Below are positions 17,763-26,441 of a DNA stretch of 64,000 nucleotides, one piece after another. Numbering within the stretch: position 1 is the stretch's first letter; each line of letters starts with the position of its first letter. This stretch comes from Phytohabitans flavus (GTDB lineage Bacteria; Actinomycetota; Actinomycetes; Mycobacteriales; Micromonosporaceae): positions 3,642,001 to 3,706,000 of the forward strand of contig NZ_AP022870.1 of the NCBI RefSeq assembly GCF_011764545.1, in the 5' to 3' direction. The notes under the pieces are model-generated. The model saw only the letters and a program-made list of their open reading frames with translations, did no database searches and was not told the origin of the DNA. Made by a program: the position numbers and the translations under genes.

Positions 17763-18764
17763 TCATTTTTTCTCGCCGCATGAGGTGCGGGCGACCAGGG
17801 CCGGCTCGAAGACGAGTTCGACCGAGTCGCTGGGGGTGTCTACGACGAGTTCGGCTGCGCGGCGGCCCATCTCGTAGGAGGGCTGGTCGATTACCGTGAT
17901 CCCGAGCATGGCCGCCCAGGGAAAGTCGTCCATCGTCAGGAACGCGATGTCGTCCGGGATGGCGATGCCGCGGGCGGCGAGTGCCGAGTACGCGGCGACC
18001 GTCAACCGGCCGGTGGTGCAGACGATCGCGTCCAACGGCTTTCCGCGGGCGTGGCCGGCGGCGAGGAGCGCACCTACGGCCCGGTCCACCTCGCTGTCGT
18101 TTTCCGCCGCGATCACCGCGTCCTCGGGCAGCGACAGGCCGAGGTCGGCCAGCCCGCGCCGCAGACCTTCCGTGCGCTCGATCTGGGATGGGCGCCCACC
18201 GGAGCTGACGACGCCGACCGCCGACCGCTCGCACGCGGCCAGGTGTGTGGCCATCAGCCGGCCCGCCTCGACGTTGTTCAGGCTGATCGAGTGCAGACCG
18301 GGTGGTGGGTCCGGCACTGTGCGCGCGACGATGACGCAGGTCGTGCCGCGCTCGGCCATCCGGCGAGTGAGTTTGTCGGAGCCTTCGCCGGTCGTCACGA
18401 TCAGGCCGCGCACCCTCTGTTCGTCCATCGCGCGTACCTGGGCCAGGTCACGGTCGACGTGGCGGAACGTGTTGGCGAACATGACGAGGCTGTCGTTCGC
18501 CGCCGCGACCTCGTCGATGCCCCGCATGAGGTCCAGGTAGAACGGGCTGTTCAGATCGCGGATGACCACTCCGATCGTGCTGGAGCGTCCGGCGAAGATG
18601 CTCCTGGTGAGCGCGTTGGGGGTGTATTCGAGCCGGGTGACGGCCTCCCACACCCTCGTGGCTGTCGCCTCCGCGACGGTGCCGCCGTTGATGACCCGGG
18701 AAACCGTGGCCGTGGACACGCCAGCCTCCGCGGCGACATCGCCGATGGTTACTCGCCTTCCCAT
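17763..18764 (-). CDS. LacI-family transcriptional regulator
   Basis: 333 residues, the normal LacI length. The N-terminal helix-turn-helix is VTIGDVAAEAGVSTATVSRV (residues 5-24) with the hinge region to about 60. A periplasmic-binding-like sensor domain follows (IGVVIRDLNSPFYLDLMRGI, VRGLIVTTGEGSD, PDDIAFLTMDDFPWA, TVIDQPSYEMGRRAAELV). It is the last gene of the minus-strand transporter/catabolic operon, 32 bases after the amidohydrolase, so it is likely co-expressed and autoregulated. The twin AACTAGTT palindrome at 25297-25318 before the first gene of the operon is the best operator candidate. The ligand is presumably the imported compound or a breakdown product. Dispersed repeat copy D abuts its stop codon. 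Confidence 0.92.
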   Translation of the reverse strand: MGRRVTIGDVAAEAGVSTATVSRVINGGTVAEATATRVWEAVTRLEYTPNALTRSIFAGRSSTIGVVIRDLNSPFYLDLMRGIDEVAAANDSLVMFANTFRHVDRDLAQVRAMDEQRVRGLIVTTGEGSDKLTRRMAERGTTCVIVARTVPDPPPGLHSISLNNVEAGRLMATHLAACERSAVGVVSSGGRPSQIERTEGLRRGLADLGLSLPEDAVIAAENDSEVDRAVGALLAAGHARGKPLDAIVCTTGRLTVAAYSALAARGIAIPDDIAFLTMDDFPWAAMLGITVIDQPSYEMGRRAAELVVDTPSDSVELVFEPALVARTSCGEKK

Positions 18765-18796
18765 GTTTCCCAGACTCCTCTCCTACCTAATGCCGG

Positions 18797-20149
18797 TCAG
18801 CCGGTGACGCGTCGACCGTCGCGGACCACGATCTCGCCGCCGATCATGACGATGCCCACCCGGGTCAGCTCCGCGGGGTCGGTCACCATCAGGTCGGCGA
18901 TCGCGCCGGGAACGATACGGCCACGCCGGGGCGCCAGGCCCGGGATCGCATCCGCGACGTTGGCGGTGGCCATGGCGACCGCCTCGGAAAGACCCACCAC
19001 GCCCGCCTTGGTGGAACGGTCGACCGCCAGCAGGATCGGGTCGTGGTGGCCGCCCGCGTAATCGGTCGAAATGGTATCCACCACTCCCGCGGCGAACATG
19101 GCGTAGAGCAGGTCCGGACTGGGCGTGAGCCGCTGGGCGCCGAATGTGTCCAGAGTGGAGACGTCCACTATCGCCCCCATTTCCTTGAGTCGCTCGGCGT
19201 GCTCGACGGCCTCGCGCAGTTCGAAGCTCGAATGGTTGGAATGCCCCGCGATCAATCTAACGTCGGTCGTGGCGATCGAGGCGACCTGGGTCATCGACGC
19301 CGCCGCGTTGTGCACCAGCACCGGTACGCCCTGCTTTCGGGCTTGGTCAGCCGCCTCGGTGAGCCCGCGCAATGCGATGTCGAAGGCCGGCAGCACGATA
19401 CCCGAGACGATCTCCCGGACGTCCTCCACCGACAGTTTGCCGATCAGCTCCGCGGCCGCCAGGGCCTCCTCGACCGCGTCCCCGTCGAACGCCGATGCCG
19501 AGATGTGCCGACCCAGCACGGCGACCTTCAGCTGGTTCGCCTGGCGGGGAGTGATCGTCACCCCCGTACGCCGGCGAACCTCGGCCGGGATGTACATGTA
19601 GCTCGCCCCGCCGCCGCCGAGGGTGTGTCCCGCCCCGATCTCGCCGAGCGCGACCGCGCCGGCGGCAACCGCCTGTCCCGCGCTGAAGCGGCGGTTCGCT
19701 TCGGTGAGACCACCGCCGTCGGCGACAGTGGCCGCCTCCAGGCAGGCCGGAGTGTTGCACGAAGCGAGCCGGATGTTGACCGGGTGTGCCTCGTCGGTGC
19801 TCGCGAGCTCCTCGGCGGTGACGAAGCCGTCCACGCAGAGAACCGTCGTCGTCCCTTCGAGGAGGTGGCGGTCGAGGTTGGCTCGGACCTGTTCGTGCGT
19901 CAGTCGCTCGTGGCCGCTCGGAAACAGTGGCCCGTACGCGGTGCCGTGGGTGTGGTTGTTGATCAGGCCGGGCAGCACCAGCATCCCGGCGCTGTCGACG
20001 ATCTCGTCCACCGCCTCGTAGGTCGCCGCCGGCCGCGAGGGAACGATCTCGCGGACGCTGTCGCCTCCGATGACGATGTCGACCCCGCGCCGCTGATCCG
20101 TACCCTGGCCGTCGATCAGGTCGCAGGCATGCAGGACGGTTGTGCCCAC
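18797..20149 (-). CDS. Amidohydrolase-superfamily metal-dependent hydrolase
   Basis: 450 residues from GTG 20149 with GGGAGGAAG about eight bases upstream. Metal-ligand motifs of the amidohydrolase TIM barrel are visible: GLINNHTHG (HxH, near residue 65), the GEIGAGHTLGGGG segment, VLVHNAAAS, IAGHSNHSSFE and STDYAGGHHDP. The C-terminal beta-sandwich closes with RRGRIVPGAIADLMV. Distant likeness to enamidase or imidazolonepropionase-type cyclic amide hydrolases is suggested by the GEIGAG motif only. It sits 39 bases after a DadA-like oxidase and downstream of an ABC importer, so it probably opens or deacylates the imported nitrogen compound or its imine product. The exact substrate cannot be read from the sequence. 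Confidence 0.85.
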   Translation of the reverse strand: MGTTVLHACDLIDGQGTDQRRGVDIVIGGDSVREIVPSRPAATYEAVDEIVDSAGMLVLPGLINNHTHGTAYGPLFPSGHERLTHEQVRANLDRHLLEGTTTVLCVDGFVTAEELASTDEAHPVNIRLASCNTPACLEAATVADGGGLTEANRRFSAGQAVAAGAVALGEIGAGHTLGGGGASYMYIPAEVRRRTGVTITPRQANQLKVAVLGRHISASAFDGDAVEEALAAAELIGKLSVEDVREIVSGIVLPAFDIALRGLTEAADQARKQGVPVLVHNAAASMTQVASIATTDVRLIAGHSNHSSFELREAVEHAERLKEMGAIVDVSTLDTFGAQRLTPSPDLLYAMFAAGVVDTISTDYAGGHHDPILLAVDRSTKAGVVGLSEAVAMATANVADAIPGLAPRRGRIVPGAIADLMVTDPAELTRVGIVMIGGEIVVRDGRRVTG

Positions 20150-20188
20150 AGTCTCTTCCTCCCTCTCGCCCTTTCGTTTTGCACAGGG

Positions 20189-21298
20189 TCAGAAACGCTC
20201 GAACCGGAACGGCGCCAGCGCGGCGTCCCGGTCCTCGCCGAGCACCTCCGCGGCGACCAGGTCGCCCGCGTGCACGCTCAAGGTCGCGCCGCTGTGCGAA
20301 ACGGCGAAGTGGAAGTTGGGCAGGTCGACCGCTCGACCCAGCACCGGGAGGCCGTCGCCGGGGATGGGGCGTTCACCGACCCGGACGCTCTCCACGGTCA
20401 CCGCCCGCATCCCCGGGTACAACGCCCGGCCCGCCTCGATCACCTTGTCGACCGCGGCCTGTTCGACGCTGATCTCGCCGCTGTCGTCGAGATGCGCCGC
20501 ACTGTCGATCTCGTGGGTGTGCAGCAGGAGCCGGCCGCCGCCGTCCGGACGCAAATGGACACCGGGTGCGTGGATGACGCGGGACACCGAGACAGCTGCC
20601 GGCGACGTGTAGATGAGCACGCCCCGGGTGTTGCGCATCGGCAGCACCAGCCCGGCCAGGTCGGTGATCCGGTCGGCCCGCGGCCCCGCGCAGTTGACGA
20701 CCGCATCCGCGGCGATCCTGCGCCCCGAGGCGAGCCGGACGGCGCGGACCAGGCGGTCGGTCACCTCCAGCTCGGTGACGGCGTCGTCCCGCACGAGTTC
20801 GGCGCCACCGCGCACCGAGGTGGAAAGCAGGTGGCCGATCAGCCGGGTCGGCTCGATCCAGCCCTCCTGCGGGAAGTAGGCGATCTCCTCGTCAGGCAGC
20901 TCGGCGGGGTTCATGTCCGGTTCGAGAGACAGCGCCTCCGCCCGGGTGAGCCAGCGCGCCTCGTATCCGTAGTCGAGGACGCCCTCGACCTTCTTCCGCA
21001 GTCTCGCGCGCCCGGCCTCGTCGTCGGCCCACTCCAGGTTGCCGCCCTCGTGGTACCAGTCGCTGTGCGGTACCTGCGCCGCCAGCGCCCGGTGTGCCGC
21101 CATGCTCGCGACGCTCAGGTCGTGGTACGGCCGGGGCTGCTTTCCGCAGGAGTTCGTCCAGGAGAACGTCGCACCCGAGGTGCCGCCGGCCGGCGCCGCG
21201 GCGTCGACGACGGTGACGCGGGCGCCTCGGCGCGTCAGCGAGGCGGTGACCGCCGCGCCATAGACGCCGGCGCCGATGACGACTACGTGCTCAACCAT
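20189..21298 (-). CDS. FAD-dependent amino-acid oxidase/dehydrogenase, DadA family
   Basis: 369 residues. The N-terminal dinucleotide fold HVVVIGAGVYGAAVTASLTRRG binds FAD, with TVVDA at the second strand's end. FSWTNSCGKQPRPYHDLSVASM and WYHEGGNLEWAD follow, and FPQEGWIEPTRL belongs to the substrate domain. A C-terminal GLPVLGRAVDLPNFHFAVSHSGATLSVHAG segment closes the FAD site. The family oxidises glycine, sarcosine, D-amino acids or opine-like secondary amines. No signal peptide. It lies between the ABC ATPase (48-base gap) and the amidohydrolase and is expected to act on the imported substrate in the cytoplasm. Confidence 0.9.
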   Translation of the reverse strand: MVEHVVVIGAGVYGAAVTASLTRRGARVTVVDAAAPAGGTSGATFSWTNSCGKQPRPYHDLSVASMAAHRALAAQVPHSDWYHEGGNLEWADDEAGRARLRKKVEGVLDYGYEARWLTRAEALSLEPDMNPAELPDEEIAYFPQEGWIEPTRLIGHLLSTSVRGGAELVRDDAVTELEVTDRLVRAVRLASGRRIAADAVVNCAGPRADRITDLAGLVLPMRNTRGVLIYTSPAAVSVSRVIHAPGVHLRPDGGGRLLLHTHEIDSAAHLDDSGEISVEQAAVDKVIEAGRALYPGMRAVTVESVRVGERPIPGDGLPVLGRAVDLPNFHFAVSHSGATLSVHAGDLVAAEVLGEDRDAALAPFRFERF

Positions 21299-21346
21299 GT
21301 TGATCTGAATTCCGTTTCTCTCGGTGGACAGTTGGCGGGCAGTGGC

Positions 21347-22510
21347 TCAGTTCGGCAGTGCCCGGGCGACTCCCGGCGGGATCACGACGGATGCCGCGTC
21401 GCCAGGGGACGGAAGGCCACGGCCGCCCGGGTCGGGTACGGCCACGCGCAGCCGCAGCGCGTCCGTGACCCGCACCACCACAGTCGCGACACTGCCCTCG
21501 TTGATGACCTCGGTCACCTGGCCGTCGATCGTCAGGCCGGCCGGGACAGTCGGGTCGGTGGAGGTGGTGGCGAGGCGGAGCGCCTCCGGTCGCAGCAGGA
21601 TCTGGACCGGCGCCCCGGATTCGGGCCGCGCCGTCCCCACCAGCCGCGCCGGCAGCATGTGCGCACCAGGCAGCCGTACGGTGCACTCACCCGCCTCGGG
21701 GCCGGATCCCGTACACGTGCCGGTGATCAGATTGGACTGGCCCACGAACCCGGCCACGAACGAGTTCGCCGGGTCGTGGTAGATCTCGTCCGGTGAGCCG
21801 AGCTGCTCGATGCGGCCTTCACGCATCACGGCGATCCGGTCGCTCATCACCAGCGCCTCGGTCTGGTCGTGCGTGACGAAGATCGACGTGATACCGAGTT
21901 CGCGTTGCAGGTGCTTGATCTCCAAGCGGAGCTGTTCGCGCAGCTTCAGGTCCAAGTTGGACAGTGGCTCGTCGAAGAGCAGGACCTTCGGCCGCACGAC
22001 GATCGCCCTCGCCAAGGCGACGCGCTGCTGCTGACCCCCGGAGAGCTGACCGGGCCGGTGCCCCTCGCGACCGACCAGGCCGACCCGCTCCAGGGCGTCC
22101 GCGACAAGCACCCGGATCTCCGCCGGACGGCGCTTGCGCATCCTGAGCCCGTAGCCCACGTTCTGCCCGACGGTCAGATGCGGAAAGAGCGCGTACTGCT
22201 GGAAGACCATCGCGGTATCGCGCCGGTCCGGCGGCTGGCGGCTGACGTCCTGCCCGTCGAGCAGGATCTGCCCCTGGTTGGGGGTGAGGAATCCAGCGAT
22301 CATGTTCAGCGTCGTCGTCTTGCCACAACCCGACGGGCCCAGCAGGGTCAGAAACTCGCCCGGACGGACGTCGAGGTCCAGATCGTCGACTGCCACCGAG
22401 GTGCCGAACTGCTTGCGGATGCCCCGCAGTACGACACCGAAGCCGCCGGAGGTCCTCGCCCCGGACGCGCGAGCCGCCGGTTCGGCGCTGGTTCTCATGT
22501 GTGCGGTCAT
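21347..22510 (-). CDS. ABC transporter ATP-binding protein, PotA-like
   Basis: 387 residues from ATG 22510. That start overlaps the upstream permease stop (ATGA) and has GGAG six bases before it; longer open sequence upstream lies inside the permease gene. Walker A is GPSGCGKTTT (about 58-67), the Q-loop is FQQYALFPHLTV, the signature LSGGQQQR, Walker B VLLFDEPLSNLDLK, and the switch His VTHD. A C-terminal TOBE domain (about 270-387) begins near NLITGTCTGSG. This is the organisation of spermidine/putrescine and iron/thiamine type importers. It energises the two permeases encoded immediately upstream. Confidence 0.95.
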   Translation of the reverse strand: MTAHMRTSAEPAARASGARTSGGFGVVLRGIRKQFGTSVAVDDLDLDVRPGEFLTLLGPSGCGKTTTLNMIAGFLTPNQGQILLDGQDVSRQPPDRRDTAMVFQQYALFPHLTVGQNVGYGLRMRKRRPAEIRVLVADALERVGLVGREGHRPGQLSGGQQQRVALARAIVVRPKVLLFDEPLSNLDLKLREQLRLEIKHLQRELGITSIFVTHDQTEALVMSDRIAVMREGRIEQLGSPDEIYHDPANSFVAGFVGQSNLITGTCTGSGPEAGECTVRLPGAHMLPARLVGTARPESGAPVQILLRPEALRLATTSTDPTVPAGLTIDGQVTEVINEGSVATVVVRVTDALRLRVAVPDPGGRGLPSPGDAASVVIPPGVARALPN

Positions 22511-23313
22511 TTGGATTCTCCGTGGATGAAATCGGTCAGGCGCGCGAACCGGGAGGCCACCCCCGCGATCACGCAGATGCCGACGACGCTGGTCACCGCC
22601 ACACAAGCCAGGGTGGGGGAATACTCGTACTCCATGTATTGGAGCAGCCGAATGGGTAGGGTGCTCGAATCGCGGGCGGTCAGGAAAAGGGATAGCTCGA
22701 CATTGTTGAACGACACGATGAAGGCGAACAGCGCTCCGGCGAACATCCCGGACCGCATCAGCGGCAGCGTCACCGTGCGGAAGGCCCACCAGGCCGAGGC
22801 ACCGAGGTCTCGGGCGGCCCGTTCCCAGACCGGGTTGATACCGAGCAGGCTGACCCCGACCGTCCGCAGTACGAAAGGGATTCCGATCAGCACGTGAGTC
22901 GCCACGAGCAATGTCGGGCCGATCAGCCGCCGCGCGTCGAGCATCGATACGAGTTGGACTACGGAGAGGCTGATCACTATTTCGGGCAGCAACAGCGGAG
23001 CGGCGAGAAACGCCTCGAAGGCTCTCCTGCCCCGACCGGTCCCCCTGGCCAGCGTGTAGGCCGCGGCCGAGCCGAACAACAGCGCACACGCCGCGGATGC
23101 CAGTGCCACCTGCGCCGACAGGGCCATCGGAAGCAACCACTCGCGGGTCAACGCCGCACCCCACCAGCGCAGCGACAGGCCACTGGGCGGGAAAGCCGGG
23201 TAGGTGTCGGGCTGGATCGACGTCCAGCCCACCATGAGCATCGGCACGGCGATAAAACCGAGGGTCAGGACAAGCAGCGTGGTACGCACGGCACGAAGCA
23301 CCCGGCTGTTCAT
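22507..23313 (-). CDS. ABC transporter permease, PotC-like
   Basis: 268 residues from ATG 23313, coupled to the preceding permease stop (ATGA) with GGGGG just upstream. It has six hydrophobic helices, beginning TTLLVLTLGFIAVPMLMVGW. The cytoplasmic EAA loop is RAARDLGASAWWAFRTVTLPL, which contacts the ATPase. The stop overlaps the ATPase start. With 23310-24221 it forms the membrane channel of the importer. Confidence 0.93.
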   Translation of the reverse strand: MNSRVLRAVRTTLLVLTLGFIAVPMLMVGWTSIQPDTYPAFPPSGLSLRWWGAALTREWLLPMALSAQVALASAACALLFGSAAAYTLARGTGRGRRAFEAFLAAPLLLPEIVISLSVVQLVSMLDARRLIGPTLLVATHVLIGIPFVLRTVGVSLLGINPVWERAARDLGASAWWAFRTVTLPLMRSGMFAGALFAFIVSFNNVELSLFLTARDSSTLPIRLLQYMEYEYSPTLACVAVTSVVGICVIAGVASRFARLTDFIHGESK

Positions 23314-24221
23314 CCGACCCCCGCCTGGGACCGGCGACCGGCCAGCAGTAGCGCGGAAACGGTCACCGCGCCGATCACGAGAATGACCACGGAGATCGCG
23401 GCCGCCTGGCCCCACTCGAGGCTGACCACCATCCGGTCGCGCACCAGCGTGGCGAGGGTCTGCACCCGGCCACCGCCGAGCACTGCGGCCGACGCGTAGG
23501 CGCCGAGACTTATCGCGAAGGTCAGGGTGAACCCGGCGATCAGGCCCGGACGGATCAGCGGCAGGGTGATCCGGAAGAACGTCGTGACCGGACCGGCGCC
23601 CAGGTCACGGGAGGCCAGCTCCAGGCTGGGGTCGACGCTTTGCAGGCTCGACATGGCGGTGAACACCGCGTAGGGCAGCAGGACGTGTACGAGACCGAGG
23701 ATCACCGCGAACCGGGAACCGACAAGAGGTAACGGCGAGTCGATCAGCCCGGCCGTGAGCAGGACCTTGTTGACCAGGCCGTCGTCCTGGAGCAGGACCA
23801 GCCAGCCGTAGGTCCGGACGACGACGCTGGAGACGAGTGGCGAGATGACGATGAGCAGGACGAGCGTCCGTAGCCGGGACCTCGACCGGACCAGGAAATG
23901 CGCAACGAGCAGTCCGGCCGTCATGCATGCTCCCCCGACGGTCGCCGACATCCAGACCGTGTCCCAGAGGACGGACCGGAAGTAGCTGTTGCGAAACAGG
24001 TCGGCGTAGTTGGCGCCGGTGAGCGGGCCGGTGAGCTCCGCGCCGTCGTAGGTGAGGACGCTGCTGGCCAGGAGGATCGCCGTCGGGATTGCGAAGGTCG
24101 CCAGCACCCAGACCGTCGCGGGCAGGGCGAGCCACGGAAACGAGGACCGTGGAGCCTGCGTGGTGGCTGGCGCGGTTCGCGCGGGTTTTCGGGTCGGCGG
24201 ACGAGCCACGGACACCGTCAC
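23310..24221 (-). CDS. ABC transporter permease, PotB-like
   Basis: 303 residues from GTG 24221. This start is set by GGAGG seven bases upstream and by its overlap with the binding-protein stop (GTGA), matching the coupling seen throughout the operon; ATG 24251 would add ten residues. It has a cytoplasmic Arg/Pro/Thr-rich start, six membrane helices (first LPATVWVLATFAIPTAILLA), and the EAA loop ELASRDLGAGPVTTFFRITL near residue 205. It pairs with the permease at 22507-23313. Confidence 0.93.
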   Translation of the reverse strand: MTVSVARPPTRKPARTAPATTQAPRSSFPWLALPATVWVLATFAIPTAILLASSVLTYDGAELTGPLTGANYADLFRNSYFRSVLWDTVWMSATVGGACMTAGLLVAHFLVRSRSRLRTLVLLIVISPLVSSVVVRTYGWLVLLQDDGLVNKVLLTAGLIDSPLPLVGSRFAVILGLVHVLLPYAVFTAMSSLQSVDPSLELASRDLGAGPVTTFFRITLPLIRPGLIAGFTLTFAISLGAYASAAVLGGGRVQTLATLVRDRMVVSLEWGQAAAISVVILVIGAVTVSALLLAGRRSQAGVG

Positions 24222-25267
24222 CGGACGGCCTCCGCCCACTGTTGTCCCCACGTGGTCCGGTTCTTCATGACCTTCGCCGCGTCGGCGATCTTGGTCTTTT
24301 CGAGCTGCTCCGGCGTCGTGATGTGCTTGGCGGCGAAATCAGCCGGGAAGTTTAGGCCGGTGATCGCTGGCCCTACGTTGTACGCCAAAGCCCAACGCTG
24401 CTGGACCTCCGCGGAGAGCCAGTAGTCGACGAATTTGTAGGCGGCCTCCTTGTGGGCAGCGCCGGCCGGAATTCCCAGTGCGCCCAGCAGTGCGTAAGTG
24501 CCTTCCTTGGGGACCGTGTAGTCGTATTCCGTGGTCTGTGCGTAGATCGCCGCTCGGCCGTCGAAGTAGGGAAACGCGGTCGCGGTCCCCTTCTGCATGA
24601 ACGGCACCGCTTCAGCCGAAGCCTGCGGCGTGGCCAACGCATGTTCCGCCAGCTCGGCTATCCGCGAGAAACCCGGTGCCGTATCGTCGATCCCACCGCC
24701 GTCGAGTTCCGCGGCGTTGAGCATCGCGTAGACGCCCAGGACATTCGCCGGATTGAAGACCAACGTGCCGGACCGGTAGGCCGGCTCCCACATGACGTTC
24801 CAGCTGGTCGGCGGCTGCGGAAATGCATTCTTGTGGTACATCAGCACGACCTGCTGGACTTCCTGGATGGCCCCCGCTCCGTACGTGTGGTCGCGCAGCT
24901 TCTGGGGCATCTTCGCCAGCTCCGGCACCTGCTCCGGCGTCACTTCGGCCAGGAGCTTGTCGATGCTGCCCTGGTAGAGCTCCAGACTCGTCATGACCGC
25001 GACGTCGAAGCCCGGGTTGCCCTTGGACGCCCGGATGGCCGCGTACTGCTCCGATGCGGACCCACCGGCGGTGTACTGGATCTGGATGCCGGTCTTCTCC
25101 GTGAACGGCTTCGCGATGGTCTCCTCGAACAGTTCCTGGTACTCGGCGCCGTAGCCCTCGACCAAGAGGACATCGCCCGCACCGTCGCCGGTGCTCGTCG
25201 ACGTACAGGCGGTGACGGCGATGGCAAGAAGTCCGAACATGAGCACGACGGGGAGTGGCTTCCTCAT
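24218..25267 (-). CDS. ABC transporter substrate-binding lipoprotein, PotD/family-1-like
   Basis: 349 residues from ATG 25267, with AAAGG nine bases upstream; ATG 25276 would add three residues and put that site against the codon. The signal peptide ends in the lipobox VTAC (Cys21), so the protein is lipid-anchored outside the membrane. The mature part reads as an extracellular solute-binding protein: VLLVEGYGAEYQELFEETIAKPF, FDVAVMTSLELYQG, LMYHKNAF, YFDGRAAIYAQ, KFVDYWLSAEVQQRWA. Fold and partner genes match polyamine, opine or iron-type importers. It is the first gene of the seven-gene operon ending at lacI. The ligand is unknown, but a downstream amine oxidase and amidohydrolase suggest an amine or amide. 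Confidence 0.92.
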   Translation of the reverse strand: MRKPLPVVLMFGLLAIAVTACTSTSTGDGAGDVLLVEGYGAEYQELFEETIAKPFTEKTGIQIQYTAGGSASEQYAAIRASKGNPGFDVAVMTSLELYQGSIDKLLAEVTPEQVPELAKMPQKLRDHTYGAGAIQEVQQVVLMYHKNAFPQPPTSWNVMWEPAYRSGTLVFNPANVLGVYAMLNAAELDGGGIDDTAPGFSRIAELAEHALATPQASAEAVPFMQKGTATAFPYFDGRAAIYAQTTEYDYTVPKEGTYALLGALGIPAGAAHKEAAYKFVDYWLSAEVQQRWALAYNVGPAITGLNFPADFAAKHITTPEQLEKTKIADAAKVMKNRTTWGQQWAEAVR

Positions 25268-25294
25268 GTTGATCATCCTTTGAGGGGCGATGAT

Positions 25295-25318
25295 GTAACT
25301 AGTTTCACGTAACTAGTT
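25295..25318. promoter_or_regulatory. Twin palindromic operator candidate before the transporter operon
   Basis: GTAACTAGTT occurs twice (25295-25304 and 25309-25318), start to start 14 bases. Each holds the perfect palindrome AACTAGTT. It lies 28 bases upstream of the binding-protein start in an A+T-rich patch. The LacI regulator at the end of this operon is the natural candidate binder. Confidence 0.55.
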
Positions 25319-25380
25319 GCACACCTAAGCACGTGCCGCCCAGCACAGTCAACAGTTGGAGTTTCCGCATCTCAGACCGC

Positions 25381-25570
25381 GTCGCACGGGCCGCCGCCGT
25401 CGCACGGGCCGCCGCCGTCGCACGGGCCGCCGCCGTCGCACGGGCCGCCGCCGTCGCACGGGCCGCCGCCGTCGCACGGGCCGCCGCCGTCGCACGGGCC
25501 GCCGCCGTCGCACGGGCCGCCGCCGTCGCACGGGCCGCCGCCGTCGCACGGGCCGCCGCCGTCGCACGGG
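25381..25570. repeat. 18-bp tandem repeat, ten perfect copies plus a partial
   Basis: Unit GTCGCACGGGCCGCCGCC, ten identical copies from 25381 to 25560 and the first ten to twelve bases of an eleventh. The period is a multiple of three, so every frame stays open on both strands (for example VARAAA repeats), but none is attached to a credible gene. It sits between the YceI stop and the importer operon. It is not a CRISPR: there are no spacers. Confidence 0.95.
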
Positions 25571-25592
25571 CCGTCTGCCGGCTCGGGCTGTA

Positions 25593-26168
25593 TCAAGCTC
25601 CTAGTTGGACCTCGATCTCCACTTCGACGTCGTCGCGGACCTTGAGGGCGCCGAGGAAGGCCGAGTACGGCTTGATCCCGTACTTCGACTGGGTCACCAC
25701 CGTCGTGGCCCGGTACCGGTCGGGCGACACCGCACGCACGTCGACGTCGATGGCGGCGGCGATCCCGCGCACGGTAAGCGTTCCGCTGATGGTCGCGCGG
25801 TCATCGCCGGCGACGACGCGGGTGGACTCGAAGGTCGCCGTCGGGTGCCGATCGACGTCCAGCGTCCGCCGGGCGTTGTTGACGATCTCGCCCCGGTCGT
25901 TGTCCGTCAGCGGCCGGGCACCACCGCTACCCGCCCGAACGACCAACGATCCCAACGTGATCCGAGCCGTCGCCGTGGCATCCGCCGGCCCGGACTCGGG
26001 AACGTCCACCCGCACCGACCAGTCGGTCACCTCGATGGTGAGGTCGTGGCCGACGGTCGAACCGACACCCTTACGGCCGGTGCGCAGCAGCATGCGCCCG
26101 TTGTCCGGGCCGAACCGAAACCCGCCGGTCCTGATCGTCACCCCGCCCAGCGTAGGCGCAATCACCAC
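25593..26168 (-). CDS. YceI-family protein
   Basis: 191 residues, the usual YceI size. Motifs of the polyisoprenoid-binding lipocalin-like barrel are visible: VGSTVGHDLTIEVTDWSVRV, then LTDNDRGEIVNNARRTLDVDRHPTATFESTRV, GDDRATISGTLTVRGIAA and KYGIKPYSAFLGALKVRDDVEVEIEV. The family binds long isoprenoids or similar lipids, often in stress responses. No signal peptide is present, so this copy would be cytoplasmic. The start is one of two adjacent GTG codons (26168 or 26165); neither has a strong ribosome site. Divergent from the TPR-CHAT gene; the 273-base gap between them holds no other gene that I can see. Confidence 0.9.
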   Translation of the reverse strand: MVIAPTLGGVTIRTGGFRFGPDNGRMLLRTGRKGVGSTVGHDLTIEVTDWSVRVDVPESGPADATATARITLGSLVVRAGSGGARPLTDNDRGEIVNNARRTLDVDRHPTATFESTRVVAGDDRATISGTLTVRGIAAAIDVDVRAVSPDRYRATTVVTQSKYGIKPYSAFLGALKVRDDVEVEIEVQLGA

Positions 26169-26441
26169 CGCCTGTATCGCGGAAGGACATCCTCACATGG
26201 ACTGATCGGCGCGCTCAGGCAGCCGGCGTGAAGTGTCGGGTACAGGTCAACGACGTAGCGGAGTCCGAGCGCGATCGTCCAATGTAGCGGTACCTCGTTT
26301 CCGCAACGCCCGGCCGCCGCCTGCGCCCGGCTTGAACTCCGGCCTGGATTGAAGGGTCCGGAGACCCCGGGACGGCAACCTGCTCGGCATCCATGCCCGC
26401 GCGACCTACCCAGTCGCCCAATGCCCCAGAGGTATCTCACT

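Noticed and set aside
19043..21796. About 900-codon plus-strand frame
   Set aside because: Antisense to the amidohydrolase, oxidase and ATPase genes, which overlap and share operon spacing.
25381..25570. Possible CRISPR array
   Set aside because: Units are contiguous with no spacers, only 18 bp long, and no cas genes are present.
25333..26205. Plus-strand frame with VARAAA repeats, 290 codons
   Set aside because: It is produced by the 18-bp tandem repeat and the antisense of YceI.
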